From: Prevotella sp.
GTDB lineage: Bacteria > Bacteroidota > Bacteroidia > Bacteroidales > Bacteroidaceae
Assembly: GCA_017428805.1 (NCBI GenBank)
Contig: JAFRQC010000029.1
Coordinates: forward strand, 1-38,196
Length of the DNA: 38,196 nucleotides
Reading direction: 5' to 3'
A model generated the notes under the pieces. That model was not told where the DNA came from, searched no databases, and was given only the letters and a program-made list of their open reading frames with translations. This document shows, piece after piece, positions 1 through 8,085 of the stretch (positions are counted from its first letter, which is position 1; each line of letters opens with the position of its first letter). The position numbers and the translations under genes are program-made.

Positions 1-693
1 GTGAACTACTCCGCCAAACGTGAGATATTAGTCAGCGTGCTTTATGACTTATCCAAGAAGTTGACTACGAACGACCACCTGTTCTTGTTCTTCGTAGATC
101 ATGGTGGTTCAACGGATCACCTATCGGACTCGTTCATCTGGTTATGGAATGACGAGAAGATGGAGGACTATGCATTGGCAATGCTGCTGAGGCTGTTCAA
201 TGTCGCTTCGATGAACATTCTGATGGGACAATGCTACTCTGGTGGCTTCATGGAAGAATTAGCCAGAGAGGGACGGATAATGTCGACATCCTGTTGTGGT
301 AACGAACAGTCATGGGCAAGTCCAAACCATGAATACGATGAGTTCGTGTATCATTGGATCTGTGCCATCAATGGAGCCGATGAGAAAGGGCGTTCCGTCG
401 ATGCCGATACAGATCATAACGGTGAGGTGTCAATGGCTGAGGCTTTTGAATACGCCAGGAGCCACGATCGTGTCAATGAGACGCCGCAGTATGCCTCCTG
501 GCCAGAGCAGCTTGGCAGGCAATGGACGTTTGCCAAAGCCAATTTAGGCACACTCGGCATCAGGGAAGTTCAGGCTGAAAGCAATGGACCAGAAGAGATA
601 TGGACTCTCTCTGGAGTCCGTTGTCAGGACACGTCGAAGCATGCCGTTTATATCCTAAGGCAAGGTGGCAAGACAAGGAAAGTGATTAGATAA
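1..693 (+). CDS. Caspase/legumain-like (clan CD) cysteine protease, 3' part
   Basis: The gene is cut at its 5' end by the window, so the first codon (GTG) is probably internal. The visible 230 residues carry the clan CD dyad: His34 in FFVDHGGS and Cys78 in MGQCYSGGF, each after a hydrophobic strand, as in caspase-like and C13 (legumain) peptidases. Residues 136-147 (DTDHNGEVSMAE) fit a 12-residue EF-hand calcium loop, so activity or folding may be calcium dependent. The last 35 residues (WTLSGVRC ... KTRKVIR) resemble the short C-terminal tails of type-IX-secreted proteins and match the ends of two following genes, suggesting surface export. The substrate is unknown. It heads a plus-strand run with the next gene 37 bases on. 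The protease fold is well supported; C13 versus metacaspase-like is not resolved. Confidence 0.75.
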   Translation: MNYSAKREILVSVLYDLSKKLTTNDHLFLFFVDHGGSTDHLSDSFIWLWNDEKMEDYALAMLLRLFNVASMNILMGQCYSGGFMEELAREGRIMSTSCCGNEQSWASPNHEYDEFVYHWICAINGADEKGRSVDADTDHNGEVSMAEAFEYARSHDRVNETPQYASWPEQLGRQWTFAKANLGTLGIREVQAESNGPEEIWTLSGVRCQDTSKHAVYILRQGGKTRKVIR

Positions 694-730
694 TATATAA
701 AATAGGTGTAACCAACAAAAACGATTGAAT

Positions 731-2593
731 ATGAAACAGAGATTGAGTTTATGGATGATGAGTCTGCTGTTCGGCATCCTGCCGATGACAGCAGCCAACG
801 TGACCAGCGACCCCAGCGTATTGGAGTTTGGTAATATGTGGGTAGAAGGAGGCTGCATAGCAAAACTGACGCAACGGCTCTGTGTGGAGGTCAAGAACAC
901 AAGCGACAAGGATTACTATGGGGTATGGATTGCGGTAGATGAAGAACAAGAAGCATCTGTTAAAATCTCAGGAACTCCTTTATCTGGAATGAGAGAATTC
1001 ACAGAAATACAAGTGCCTTCAGATAGTACGGCTACGATAGAAATATACATCTGTGCCCCAAGGGCTGGAAAGTATAAAATATCCTGTGCTAATGTTGAGC
1101 CCAAGCAGCTATTGTTCAGCTATGAGATGGACATCGTAGAATACCAGGAACCGCAAGTGTCTGGAAACATCAAGTTAGATATGCTTGAACAGACCAGCGA
1201 AGGCAATGTCCTCTATTGCGATACTTATATGCCTCGGATTACAGGGACCATTAGCATCACCAATGAGGGGGAATACACCATCATCCCCAGAAACAATCCG
1301 TACTTTAAGGCACCAGTCTATTTGCAGTCTGACCTTCAGCCTGCCCTTTCAAGCCAAACATCCGGGAGGGTGTCTATAGATAATAGTATCATTCAGCCTG
1401 GTGAGACGATTACCAGAACCTTTGACTTCTATCTTGCACAAAAGCCGGAAGAAGGCAAAGAATACAATGTCGAGATCGGCATCTTGGAGAAAGCTGTGGC
1501 AAATGTCTCATTTACCGTCAAGCAATGTACCAACACCTATTGGACGGCAGACGGGACAGCAAAGCCCCTGCCTCTGTCGAATGACTCAATAAAGATCCCC
1601 TCAGAGGCTTTGGCTGTGGACTTACGTGGACAGCACCACACCAACGCCATCTATTCCGTCGATGTGTCTGAGGCCAATCCTAACTGCCTCTACTATCTGG
1701 AATTCCTCGACAACGTGCCGCAGGGATTTATCTCTGGGACGAATATCATCAGAGGCGACGAGGCCGAGACCTTATTCATTAATGCTGACTACGATTATTA
1801 CTGCCCGATGCCATTCAAGGCAAGGAGGGCGATATTCTACTATACCCCTTTTAGTGAATCTACAGGACCTGCCGAACCCTATTGGAGCTGGACCTATTCT
1901 GGCTTCATCTATTTCCCTTTCGATGTCCAGAAAGCCTGGTCTAACTCAGTAAACGCCGAGTTAGAGGCAACAGACTTCTACGGTAACTACTTCAAAACGA
2001 GTCGTCTTGTGCAGGCATATACAAACTTGGTATTCAGTTACATACGTGATGATGAGAAGCTGTCGGCCTTTACGCCGTATCTGATTACCTATATCGTTCC
2101 AACGTCTTTGACCTTTTATGCGGAAGACGTTACAATACCCTCCACAAACACTCAAATGATAGGCAAATGTGACAACTTTGCCTACATCGGAAGTACCGTT
2201 GAGACTGTTGCCCCAGAGGGTGCCTACATGTGGAGTAATGACAGAAACGGCTTCTTCCTTTGTGAGGATGGAACCAAAGTCAAACCCTTTACACCAGTCG
2301 TTGTGCAACAAGAACCGATAGAGTTTGAGGGTGAGACGTTTATAGTGGGTGATCATCTGAGACACTATTTCCAGCAGTTAGACCCAGCAGTTCCTTCTGG
2401 TGAAGATGACTCCGAAGCAACAGACATCAAGGCTCTCCGCAGCGATAAGCCACAAGCCAACGATGGCGGACGTCTGCCAGTCTATTCTCTCAGCGGACGG
2501 CGTGTGGCAACGGTGGAATCCACAGACTGCCGATTGGAGGGCTTGAAAAGAGGCATGTATATCATCGGTGGGAAAAAGTTTATAATCAGATAA
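731..2593 (+). CDS. Large secreted protein with sorting-like C-terminus, function unknown
   Basis: I chose the ATG at 731 because it gives a clean signal peptide (MKQRLSLWMMSLLFGILPMTAANV); the in-frame TTG six bases upstream adds nothing. The mature part of about 600 residues looks like successive beta-sandwich domains: an early stretch on phrases such as PSVLEFG and VKNTSDKDYYGVW recalls Ig-like or ASH-type folds, but I cannot assign a family. The C-terminus (VYSLSGRRV ... KRGMYIIGGKKFIIR) is the kind of short tail found on Prevotella surface or secreted proteins handled by type IX secretion. The next gene starts 10 bases after its stop, so the two are probably co-transcribed. An adhesin or scaffold partner of the upstream protease is possible but is inference. 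Confidence 0.7.
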   Translation: MKQRLSLWMMSLLFGILPMTAANVTSDPSVLEFGNMWVEGGCIAKLTQRLCVEVKNTSDKDYYGVWIAVDEEQEASVKISGTPLSGMREFTEIQVPSDSTATIEIYICAPRAGKYKISCANVEPKQLLFSYEMDIVEYQEPQVSGNIKLDMLEQTSEGNVLYCDTYMPRITGTISITNEGEYTIIPRNNPYFKAPVYLQSDLQPALSSQTSGRVSIDNSIIQPGETITRTFDFYLAQKPEEGKEYNVEIGILEKAVANVSFTVKQCTNTYWTADGTAKPLPLSNDSIKIPSEALAVDLRGQHHTNAIYSVDVSEANPNCLYYLEFLDNVPQGFISGTNIIRGDEAETLFINADYDYYCPMPFKARRAIFYYTPFSESTGPAEPYWSWTYSGFIYFPFDVQKAWSNSVNAELEATDFYGNYFKTSRLVQAYTNLVFSYIRDDEKLSAFTPYLITYIVPTSLTFYAEDVTIPSTNTQMIGKCDNFAYIGSTVETVAPEGAYMWSNDRNGFFLCEDGTKVKPFTPVVVQQEPIEFEGETFIVGDHLRHYFQQLDPAVPSGEDDSEATDIKALRSDKPQANDGGRLPVYSLSGRRVATVESTDCRLEGLKRGMYIIGGKKFIIR

Positions 2594-2603
2594 GCAACAG
2601 GAG

Positions 2604-4028
2604 ATGGGAAAGCAGAGCGTGCAGCAGATTGTAGAGCAATGTCAGCGTGGAGACCGCGAGGCCTTCGGACTGCTCTATACCACGATGTATGACCGGCTGA
2701 GGAACCAATGCCGCCACTACGTCACCAACGAGAGCACGCTCGACGATCTGCTGCACGACGCTTTCCTGCTCATCTTCAACAAAATAGACTCTCTGAAAGA
2801 CACTTCGCGGGCTGAAGCCTGGATGCAGAAGGTGACGCATAACCTGGTGCTGACCTATCTCTATCAGCACAAGCAACAGACGATGGTTCCCCTTGAGGAG
2901 ATAAGCGAACCGTCATTTATACCAGACACGATGCGGCCTACCATGAATCGCGAGGAGCTGATGATGATGATTGACCAGCTGCCAAACAAAGCAAGGAAAA
3001 AGAAACTGCAACGCATGCTCGTTCTCCTGATGCTCAGTCTGCTGGCCGTCTGCCTGCCCATCGGCCTTTGGCATCTGCTCACGCAGCCTGACAGGCATGA
3101 AACTGCCCAGACACAGCAATCTTCCAGACAGAAACCACAGTCCTCAGAGGCAGAAACACCTAAGGAAAGTATCAGTTTGCCCAGTCCGGACTATCAGTTT
3201 ACCCAGTCTAAACTGGCAGTTTACCCAGCCCAAACTGACAGTTTACCCAGTCTAAACTCTGAGTCAACAGCCAGCATCGTGGAAGAAACAAGTAAGGAAA
3301 GTACCACTCCGGTACGCGAGAAGCCTCAGTCTGAGCCCTCGCCACAGCCAGAAAGGAAGCCTCGGAAGACAAGTCTCGATATGCCGGAGGTGCCCGTCAG
3401 GGCCACCAAGCACGATGATGACTGGATGGTTCAGTTGGCCTATAGCGGCTTCAGCAGCCGTCAGGACTTCAATCTGCCTTATGGCGAAAGAGATATGAAC
3501 GATCCAGAACTGGATACCATTACCCATCACCGTCTGCCTATCACCGTCGGCTTGTCTGTGAACAAGATGCTGGGACACCAGTTTGCCGTCGGCACAGGCC
3601 TGCAGTACACGCAGCTATACTCTGAGACTCAGGCTGGCAACACCTATTCATGGACGCAGTCTGAGCAGCGCATCCACTATCTGGGCATTCCGCTGCGAGT
3701 CATGTGGTATCCTGTCAACACCAGTCATTTGCGAGTCTATGGCACAGCCCAGACGATGTTTGAGTTGCCCATTGGCAGCACCCTCCGCCAGAGTGACTTC
3801 ATAGAGGGCCGACAGATAGATAGCCAGAAGTTGCATCTGGATCCGAAGGTTCAATGGTCTGTAGGCTTAGGCATAGGACTGGAATACCGTCTGACACCCG
3901 TTATCGGTCTCTATGCCGAGCCCAGCCTTCAGTATTTCTTCAAGTCCGGCGACGGCCTCGACACCTACCGCACAGCCCATCCAGCGACGTTCTCAGTCCC
4001 CATCGGCATCAGGATTAATATTAAATAG
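2604..4028 (+). CDS. ECF sigma region 2 - transmembrane - beta-barrel fusion protein
   Basis: A GGAG ribosome site precedes the ATG. Residues 1-90 match sigma-70 region 2 of ECF factors (GDREAFGLLYTTMYDRL, LLHDAFLLIF, AWMQKVTHNLVLTYLY). The usual region 4 should follow, but only its opening phrase (MMMIDQLP, about residues 120-127) is present; a basic stretch and a membrane helix at about 138-159 come next. Residues 160-270 are a Ser/Thr/Pro/Gln-rich linker. About 275-474 is a beta-rich domain with alternating strands (HQFAVGTGLQYTQLY, WSVGLGIGLEYRL) ending like an outer-membrane barrel (VPIGIRINIK). Bacteroidota often place an ECF sigma gene beside a gene for a single-helix protein with a barrel-like end; this looks like a fusion of such a pair that deleted the -35-binding domain. 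It may be a membrane-tethered or dead regulator. Part of the linker is encoded by 22-bp repeats. Confidence 0.72.
   Translation: MGKQSVQQIVEQCQRGDREAFGLLYTTMYDRLRNQCRHYVTNESTLDDLLHDAFLLIFNKIDSLKDTSRAEAWMQKVTHNLVLTYLYQHKQQTMVPLEEISEPSFIPDTMRPTMNREELMMMIDQLPNKARKKKLQRMLVLLMLSLLAVCLPIGLWHLLTQPDRHETAQTQQSSRQKPQSSEAETPKESISLPSPDYQFTQSKLAVYPAQTDSLPSLNSESTASIVEETSKESTTPVREKPQSEPSPQPERKPRKTSLDMPEVPVRATKHDDDWMVQLAYSGFSSRQDFNLPYGERDMNDPELDTITHHRLPITVGLSVNKMLGHQFAVGTGLQYTQLYSETQAGNTYSWTQSEQRIHYLGIPLRVMWYPVNTSHLRVYGTAQTMFELPIGSTLRQSDFIEGRQIDSQKLHLDPKVQWSVGLGIGLEYRLTPVIGLYAEPSLQYFFKSGDGLDTYRTAHPATFSVPIGIRINIK
3173..3260 (+). repeat. Four 22-bp tandem repeats inside the sigma-barrel gene
   Basis: Four consecutive 22-base units (3173, 3195, 3217, 3239) follow the consensus CAGTTTACCCAGTCTAAACT + GR. 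Each unit is itself a hairpin: CAGTTTA, a 7-base loop, TAAACTG. Because 22 is not a multiple of three, successive copies are read in different frames, so the protein (about residues 190-219) does not look repetitive. The same 22-mer family occurs at the apex of the fold-back near 36.6 kb. Confidence 0.9.
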
Positions 4029-4056
4029 GTAATAGAAATTACATAAAAGTTTAATT

Positions 4057-5175
4057 ATGAAGAAAAGTACAATTTCAATCATCATGCTGCTTTTGTCAGT
4101 ATGGACTCAGAACGCTTCGGCACAGTTGACAGACGGCTTCTATCATATCAAGAATGCCGCCACAGGTCGCTATCTCAGTATCAACGACACAGATCCTGGC
4201 AATTACAAGGTGTCGTCGGGAGATGTCAATATGGGTGGCATCAGAACCTATCTCAGCTATGACACCGTAGCCGTCAGCCCGTCGTGTGTTATCTTCGTGA
4301 AGCGTCTTGGCAACGGCCAATATGACCTCTGCGGACAAGGTTCCAGCCTGTATGCAATGACTTCAGAAAGATTAGGTGTTGATATCTACCCTTATGGTGG
4401 CGGCTATAAGATATCCGGAACTGCGAAAGGCATAACAAAGATACTCTCCGACGGAGAATTCAACAACAAGGACAGCTGGCTGATGAACCGTCTGGACGAT
4501 ACCCAGACGTGGGTTTTCCTCCCCATTGACAACTCGAAGGAATATGTCGGCATCAGGCCTGATGTCAGGACGGCAGACGGGACTTATTATGGAACCATCT
4601 ATGCAGGATTCAATTTCAGAATGGTATCTGAAGGTATGGCTGCTTACTATGTAAGTAACGCTGGAGGTACTGGATTTACTATGAAACAGATAGAAGGTGA
4701 TGTCGTTCCTGCTGGTATTCCTGTCATCATCAGGTGTAATTCTGCCAAACCTGAGGAGAATAAGATAGAGCCTGTCATAGGAGGCTATGCATTTGATCTT
4801 CCTAATTGGCTGGGCGGAGTTTACTGTTCTATAAGTGTGGCAAGACACCGTAATACCACACTCTTCGATTTCATAACCATGCGTATCCTCGGTCTGAATG
4901 ACAAGGGAGAACTGGCCTTTATCGCAAATCCTTCTACTGACCGTTTGTACAAAGAGCTGTTTCTGATGGCTAACAAGGCCTATCTGAAAGTTTCCCCCAA
5001 AGATGCGGACGTGATGACAATTGACGGCTATACCTCTGATGCCATCAACAAAGTCAAAGCAGAATCCAAAGAGCCAACAGGCATTTATACGCTTACTGGC
5101 AACCGCATCCCCGATGGGGCCGCTCTGCGTCCTGGCATCTATATCCGGAACGGCAAGAAACGGATAATAAAGTAG
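4057..5175 (+). CDS. Secreted protein with sorting-like C-terminus, function unknown
   Basis: The protein has 372 residues and a clear signal peptide (MKKSTISIIMLLLSVWTQNASAQ). The mature N-terminus (DGFYHIKNAATGRYLSI) resembles the first repeat of ricin/beta-trefoil-like domains that open with a 'YHIKN..TGRYL' phrase, but the rest is not recognised. The C-terminus (TGIYTLTGNRI ... RPGIYIRNGKKRIIK) is the same type of tail as in the two other secreted products of this run, pointing to a common export or anchoring route. It starts 28 bases after the sigma-barrel fusion and is the last gene of the run. No enzymatic motif is visible. Confidence 0.65.
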   Translation: MKKSTISIIMLLLSVWTQNASAQLTDGFYHIKNAATGRYLSINDTDPGNYKVSSGDVNMGGIRTYLSYDTVAVSPSCVIFVKRLGNGQYDLCGQGSSLYAMTSERLGVDIYPYGGGYKISGTAKGITKILSDGEFNNKDSWLMNRLDDTQTWVFLPIDNSKEYVGIRPDVRTADGTYYGTIYAGFNFRMVSEGMAAYYVSNAGGTGFTMKQIEGDVVPAGIPVIIRCNSAKPEENKIEPVIGGYAFDLPNWLGGVYCSISVARHRNTTLFDFITMRILGLNDKGELAFIANPSTDRLYKELFLMANKAYLKVSPKDADVMTIDGYTSDAINKVKAESKEPTGIYTLTGNRIPDGAALRPGIYIRNGKKRIIK

Positions 5176-5222
5176 CCTGCTCATCCGCGCCTGGAACTGA
5201 AGAAATCATAAAAGTAATTAAA

Positions 5223-5250
5223 TTCTTAGTAAGAAGTTTGTTACTAAGAA
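5223..5250. promoter_or_regulatory. Perfect inverted repeat, candidate operator
   Basis: TTCTTAGTAA (5223-5232) and TTACTAAGAA (5241-5250) form perfect 10-base arms around an 8-base spacer. The repeat covers the TTTG -33 element of the promoter just downstream, a position suited to repression by a dimeric regulator. This is inferred from position only. Confidence 0.5.
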
Positions 5251-5268
5251 AAATGTTTCATATCTTTG
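5237..5268 (+). promoter_or_regulatory. Bacteroidota-type promoter of the chimeric pseudogene
   Basis: TTTG (5237-5240), a 20-base spacer, and TATCTTTG (5261-5268) fit the primary-sigma promoter of this phylum. The predicted start lies about 20 bases before the ATG at 5294. The promoter appears intact although the gene it serves is broken. Confidence 0.6.
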
Positions 5269-5293
5269 CACTGTCAATCAAATGCAGAAGAGT

Positions 5294-5799
5294 ATGAACA
5301 TCGAGAATCCTTTTATCTTTGGGCGAGCTGCTGAGGGTACATATTTTACAGACAGAGAAGAAGACGCAAAGCGCCTTGTAAAGGGTGCTGTGCTTATTTA
5401 TCCTATGCTTGATATCGCACCGGCGGTCCAGAAGACCTCCACCCGGACGAAATGACAGGCGAGTTCGTATGGACAGCAGAGATGAATGTCGCTGGTTGGG
5501 CCGATTTGAAGCATGGTCAGGAAATCCCTGCCGACGAGTTTATTTATTACTCTCCGGCAGTGGCCACACCGGAACAACTCGCAGGCTTTCCCAAGACGTT
5601 CCTCATCGTCGGCACCCTCGACCTCTTTGTCTATGAGGATATAGCCTTTGTGGAACAGTTATCGAAGGCTGGCGTAGAAGTTGATTCGTTCGTGGAACCC
5701 GGCGTACCTCACTCCTACAACGTCATATTGAACGATAGCCCTCAGACCATCCGTTTCAAGGAGCTTCGAGACAAAGCCTGCAAAGAAATGTTTAAATGA
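5294..5799 (+). pseudogene. Chimeric remnant: AAA-ATPase N-terminus joined to alpha/beta-hydrolase C-terminus, frameshifted
   Basis: From the ATG at 5294, the first ~29 codons read NPFIFGRAAEGTYFTDRE, the opening of the same ATPase family as the intact gene at 6809-7948 (NPFVYQGYENPDYFCDRTEE). After about 5380 the text becomes an alpha/beta-hydrolase (acetyl-esterase/lipase type): GAVLIYPMLD, then in another frame YRTGGPEDLHPDEMTGEFVW through LDLF and PGVPHSY to 5799. The change needs one missing base next to 5412-5413 (GATAT where GA-T-TAT is expected); as it stands, frame one stops at 5455. The hydrolase piece retains the acid (GTLDLF) and histidine (VPHSY) but lacks the nucleophile serine half. 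A deletion between two genes followed by decay explains this best. Confidence 0.75.
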
Positions 5800-5827
5800 A
5801 TTCATATAAAAAGTTACTATAAAGATT

Positions 5828-6280
5828 ATGAAAAAGTACATGAATGTTTTGTGTGTGCTGATACTGGCACTGACGCTGATTGATTTGGTTTCGACTTTTT
5901 TTGTCGGCAGTAAAGATGTGAGCATAAGCCTTGATCCACAATCACTTTCCTTGGGAACTGCTGTCTTCCTATTGGTGGTTGCGTTGGTAGCACTTGCTGC
6001 CGTCATTATATGCTTCGTCACCTTCATCAAGTTTATCTTGAACGTGAACCGTAACGAGGTGTTCACCAAGAAGAATATCAGCCTGCTCCGCAAGTATGGT
6101 GTATCCGCCTTGCTGAGTGGTGTGTGCATGATCATCCTCATCGTTTATATGGGCATTGCCCTCAATGAAGCCTTGACAGATTGTCTCGATACGTTTATCG
6201 AAGGCTTTTTCGCACTACTGATGGGCGAAGTATTCTGCATCGGCCTGAAGATGCAGGAAGGCAAGAACACAACCGCATAA
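5828..6280 (+). CDS. DUF2975-like four-helix membrane protein
   Basis: The protein has 150 residues with four hydrophobic segments (about 5-25, 42-68, 95-117, 125-142). A short basic loop after helix two (FIKFILNVNRNEVFTKKNISLLRKYG) is typical of the DUF2975 family, whose members are often paired with a small Cro/C1-type helix-turn-helix regulator. No such regulator follows here; the next 500 bases are repeats. The gene starts 28 bases after the hydrolase remnant, preceded by an A/T-rich leader. Its function is unknown; a membrane sensor or transporter-like role is only a guess from topology. Confidence 0.65.
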   Translation: MKKYMNVLCVLILALTLIDLVSTFFVGSKDVSISLDPQSLSLGTAVFLLVVALVALAAVIICFVTFIKFILNVNRNEVFTKKNISLLRKYGVSALLSGVCMIILIVYMGIALNEALTDCLDTFIEGFFALLMGEVFCIGLKMQEGKNTTA

Positions 6281-6294
6281 AAAGATTGCAGATA

Positions 6295-6464
6295 GTGGGA
6301 AAATGGGATAATGGGATAATGGGAACAGGTAGGGTTTTGAAGATGGGAGTGTGACGCTATAATATTATATATGTTAAATTAGTTAACATTTCATTCGAAT
6401 CATTAGCGCCCACTTTCATCTTCTCACTAATACCTACCCGAATCCCATTATCCCATTTTCTCAC
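6295..6464. repeat. 170-bp fold-back (imperfect palindrome) built of TGGGATAA units
   Basis: Bases 6295-6316 (GTGGGAAAATGGGATAATGG + GA) match the reverse complement of 6443-6464 at 21 of 22 positions. Inner segments around GGTAGGG/CCTACC and GAAGATG/CATCTTC also pair, and the apex carries ATGTTAA (6371-6377) opposite TTAACAT (6383-6389). All pairs are centred at about 6380. It lies directly after the DUF2975 gene and could also stop transcription. Confidence 0.8.
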
Positions 6465-6481
6465 ATTAAGTTTATGAATAT

Positions 6482-6790
6482 GGTCACGGTCACGCGTGTG
6501 ACCATGTGACCAATTTCTTGGAAGTGGAATTGAAATTACTTTACATGTAGAGAAAGCTGGGAGAAAAAACGGATTTTAGTCAGGGTAAAATGGGACTTTA
6601 GTTAGGGGAAAGTCGGATTTTCCCCTAAGGAAAGTCCGGTTTTCCTTAGACTAAAATCGGCGTTTTGTAACTATCTGAATATCAGAAAGATACAAAAGCA
6701 TTGAAGAGAATCATCCATTTACGAATTTTATTGACATATTTGTCCTGTTTCAGACCAAAAGGTCACATGGTCACACGTGTGACCGTAACC
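6482..6790. repeat. 309-bp fold-back with GGTCAC-rich ends
   Basis: Bases 6482-6511 and 6761-6790 are inverted copies (28 of 30 match), each made of alternating GGTCAC/GTGACC words. Inside are further palindromes: AGGGGAAA opposite TTTCCCCT (6604-6626), CTAAGGAAA opposite TTTCCTTAG (6625-6649), and CGGATTTTAGTC (6570) opposite GACTAAAATCGG (6649). No coding sequence is seen in the 528 bases between 6281 and 6808; the two fold-backs occupy most of it. Confidence 0.78.
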
Positions 6791-6808
6791 ATTTTAGTGC
6801 AAATTACT

Positions 6809-7948
6809 TCATATCCGGCAGAGCCAAAGCCCCATGAACCTATCGTATATAATATAGCCTTCAGAGGTATGATACACTAGATCTTTGTTTGTCAACACTT
6901 CAAGGGCAGACTTGACACTACTGGCATTTGGAAGCGAATAGCGCTGAATAAAGTCCATGCTCTGTGGCTGAGGAACAATTCTTGCCAAAGCGATGGCCTT
7001 GAGAAGGCTGAACTGATTGTCGGTAAGAAATGTGGTCAAGGTCTGATAGTAGGATGACATCGTGTTGATTTGGAACAAGATGGCATCTGACAACTGTGAC
7101 TCTGTGCTTACGTGCTTCTCTTGTTCATAAAGGCGGTGCATCACAGCCTGAATGTACCAGGTATAGCCGTCAAACCGTTGATAAAGGCTGTGGAACAGTT
7201 CTCGCGTGAAGCTGCCCTTCTTGGCCTCAAAGAATCTGCTGGCAAAATCAAAGTAGATTTCCTCATGCAAGGGATTCAACTCCATAAGTTGTGTGCTCTG
7301 ATAAAAGGGCCTTTGGGGCGAGCAAAACATCTCCTCCATCAGATGCTTCTTGCTGCCAGAGAAGATGAACCTAACGTTATGCACGAACTGAATGTATGAA
7401 CGCAATAGGGCCTCTGTGCCCTTCTCCGGGTATTCCGTTATCTGCTGAAACTCGTCAATAGCCAGATAGACCCTTTTGTTCAAACTTTCAAGATGGGTGA
7501 AGATACTCTTCAACGTATATTCTGCCTGTACAGGAACCACGTTGACGGATACCGTTGGCATGCCTGTCAGCAGGTCTGGCGTAATAGTGGGACGCAGACC
7601 TTTGAAGAAATCAAGTACCTTTGTCATGAAAGATTTCTCTCGACTGAGAGCATCCTCAATGACCGCCTTACTGATCATTTCTACAAAATCCTGAAGAGTA
7701 TTAGTAGAGAAAATGTCGATATAGATACATATTACATCGAATTCCTGCTCTTTAATGCAGTAAAAAGCATGATTTATTAGTCCTGTTTTGCCGATTTTTC
7801 GAGGAGAAATCAACGTTATATTACGTCCATTTCGAAGAGCAGAAAGGATATTCTCTGTCTCTTCCGTGCGGTCACAGAAGTAATCGGGATTCTCATAACC
7901 CTGATATACAAAGGGGTTTTCAAGCACTTTCTTTTTTCTTCTTGCCAT
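6809..7948 (-). CDS. AAA-family ATPase (archaeal-type ATPase-like), 379 aa
   Basis: This is a P-loop ATPase of the family common and multicopy in Bacteroidota. It begins NPFVYQGYENPDYFCDRTEE. The Walker A variant is SPRKIGKTGL (about residues 48-57) and the Walker B strand is VYLAIDEFQQI (about 158-168). Sensor-1-like FIFSGSKKHLM follows, and the C-terminal third is a winged-helix-like region (SSVKSALEVLTNKDLVYHTSEGYIIYD). Such proteins are usually annotated only as ATP-binding; roles in defence or regulation have been suggested for relatives but nothing here decides. Its upstream region has a TATCTTTG -7 box and small inverted repeats; a fold-back follows its 3' end. A decayed paralogue start lies at 5294. 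Confidence 0.8.
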   Translation of the reverse strand: MARRKKKVLENPFVYQGYENPDYFCDRTEETENILSALRNGRNITLISPRKIGKTGLINHAFYCIKEQEFDVICIYIDIFSTNTLQDFVEMISKAVIEDALSREKSFMTKVLDFFKGLRPTITPDLLTGMPTVSVNVVPVQAEYTLKSIFTHLESLNKRVYLAIDEFQQITEYPEKGTEALLRSYIQFVHNVRFIFSGSKKHLMEEMFCSPQRPFYQSTQLMELNPLHEEIYFDFASRFFEAKKGSFTRELFHSLYQRFDGYTWYIQAVMHRLYEQEKHVSTESQLSDAILFQINTMSSYYQTLTTFLTDNQFSLLKAIALARIVPQPQSMDFIQRYSLPNASSVKSALEVLTNKDLVYHTSEGYIIYDRFMGLWLCRI

Positions 7949-7986
7949 CTTGTATCTATTAAAATAATACGTCTTCTATCGCGAAC

Positions 7987-8033
7987 TTCTCGTGACGAGA
8001 ATTACGTGACGAACATTTCACGATGCAAAGATA
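7987..8033 (-). promoter_or_regulatory. Promoter -7 box and leader inverted repeat of the ATPase gene
   Basis: On the minus strand TATCTTTG (8026-8033) is a -7 element; the base window 19 further holds only a weak TTGG. The leader contains TTCTCG-TGA-CGAGAA (7987-8001), a perfect 6-base inverted repeat, plus a repeated CGTGACGA word (7991 and 8005). Confidence 0.5.
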
Positions 8034-8085
8034 GTACTTTTTCTCATTACACCCAAGGATTTCGTTGTTTTTTTAATTGTTGTTG

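Noticed and set aside
3173..3260. CRISPR-like array
   Set aside because: Repeats are contiguous 22-mers without spacers, inside a coding frame, with no cas genes in the window.
4372..5184. A 270-codon minus-strand open frame
   Set aside because: Antisense to the secreted protein at 4057-5175, which has a signal peptide and a recognisable C-terminus.
6281..6808. Missing helix-turn-helix partner of the DUF2975-like gene
   Set aside because: I looked for a small regulator after 6280 and found only repeats; absence alone does not show loss.
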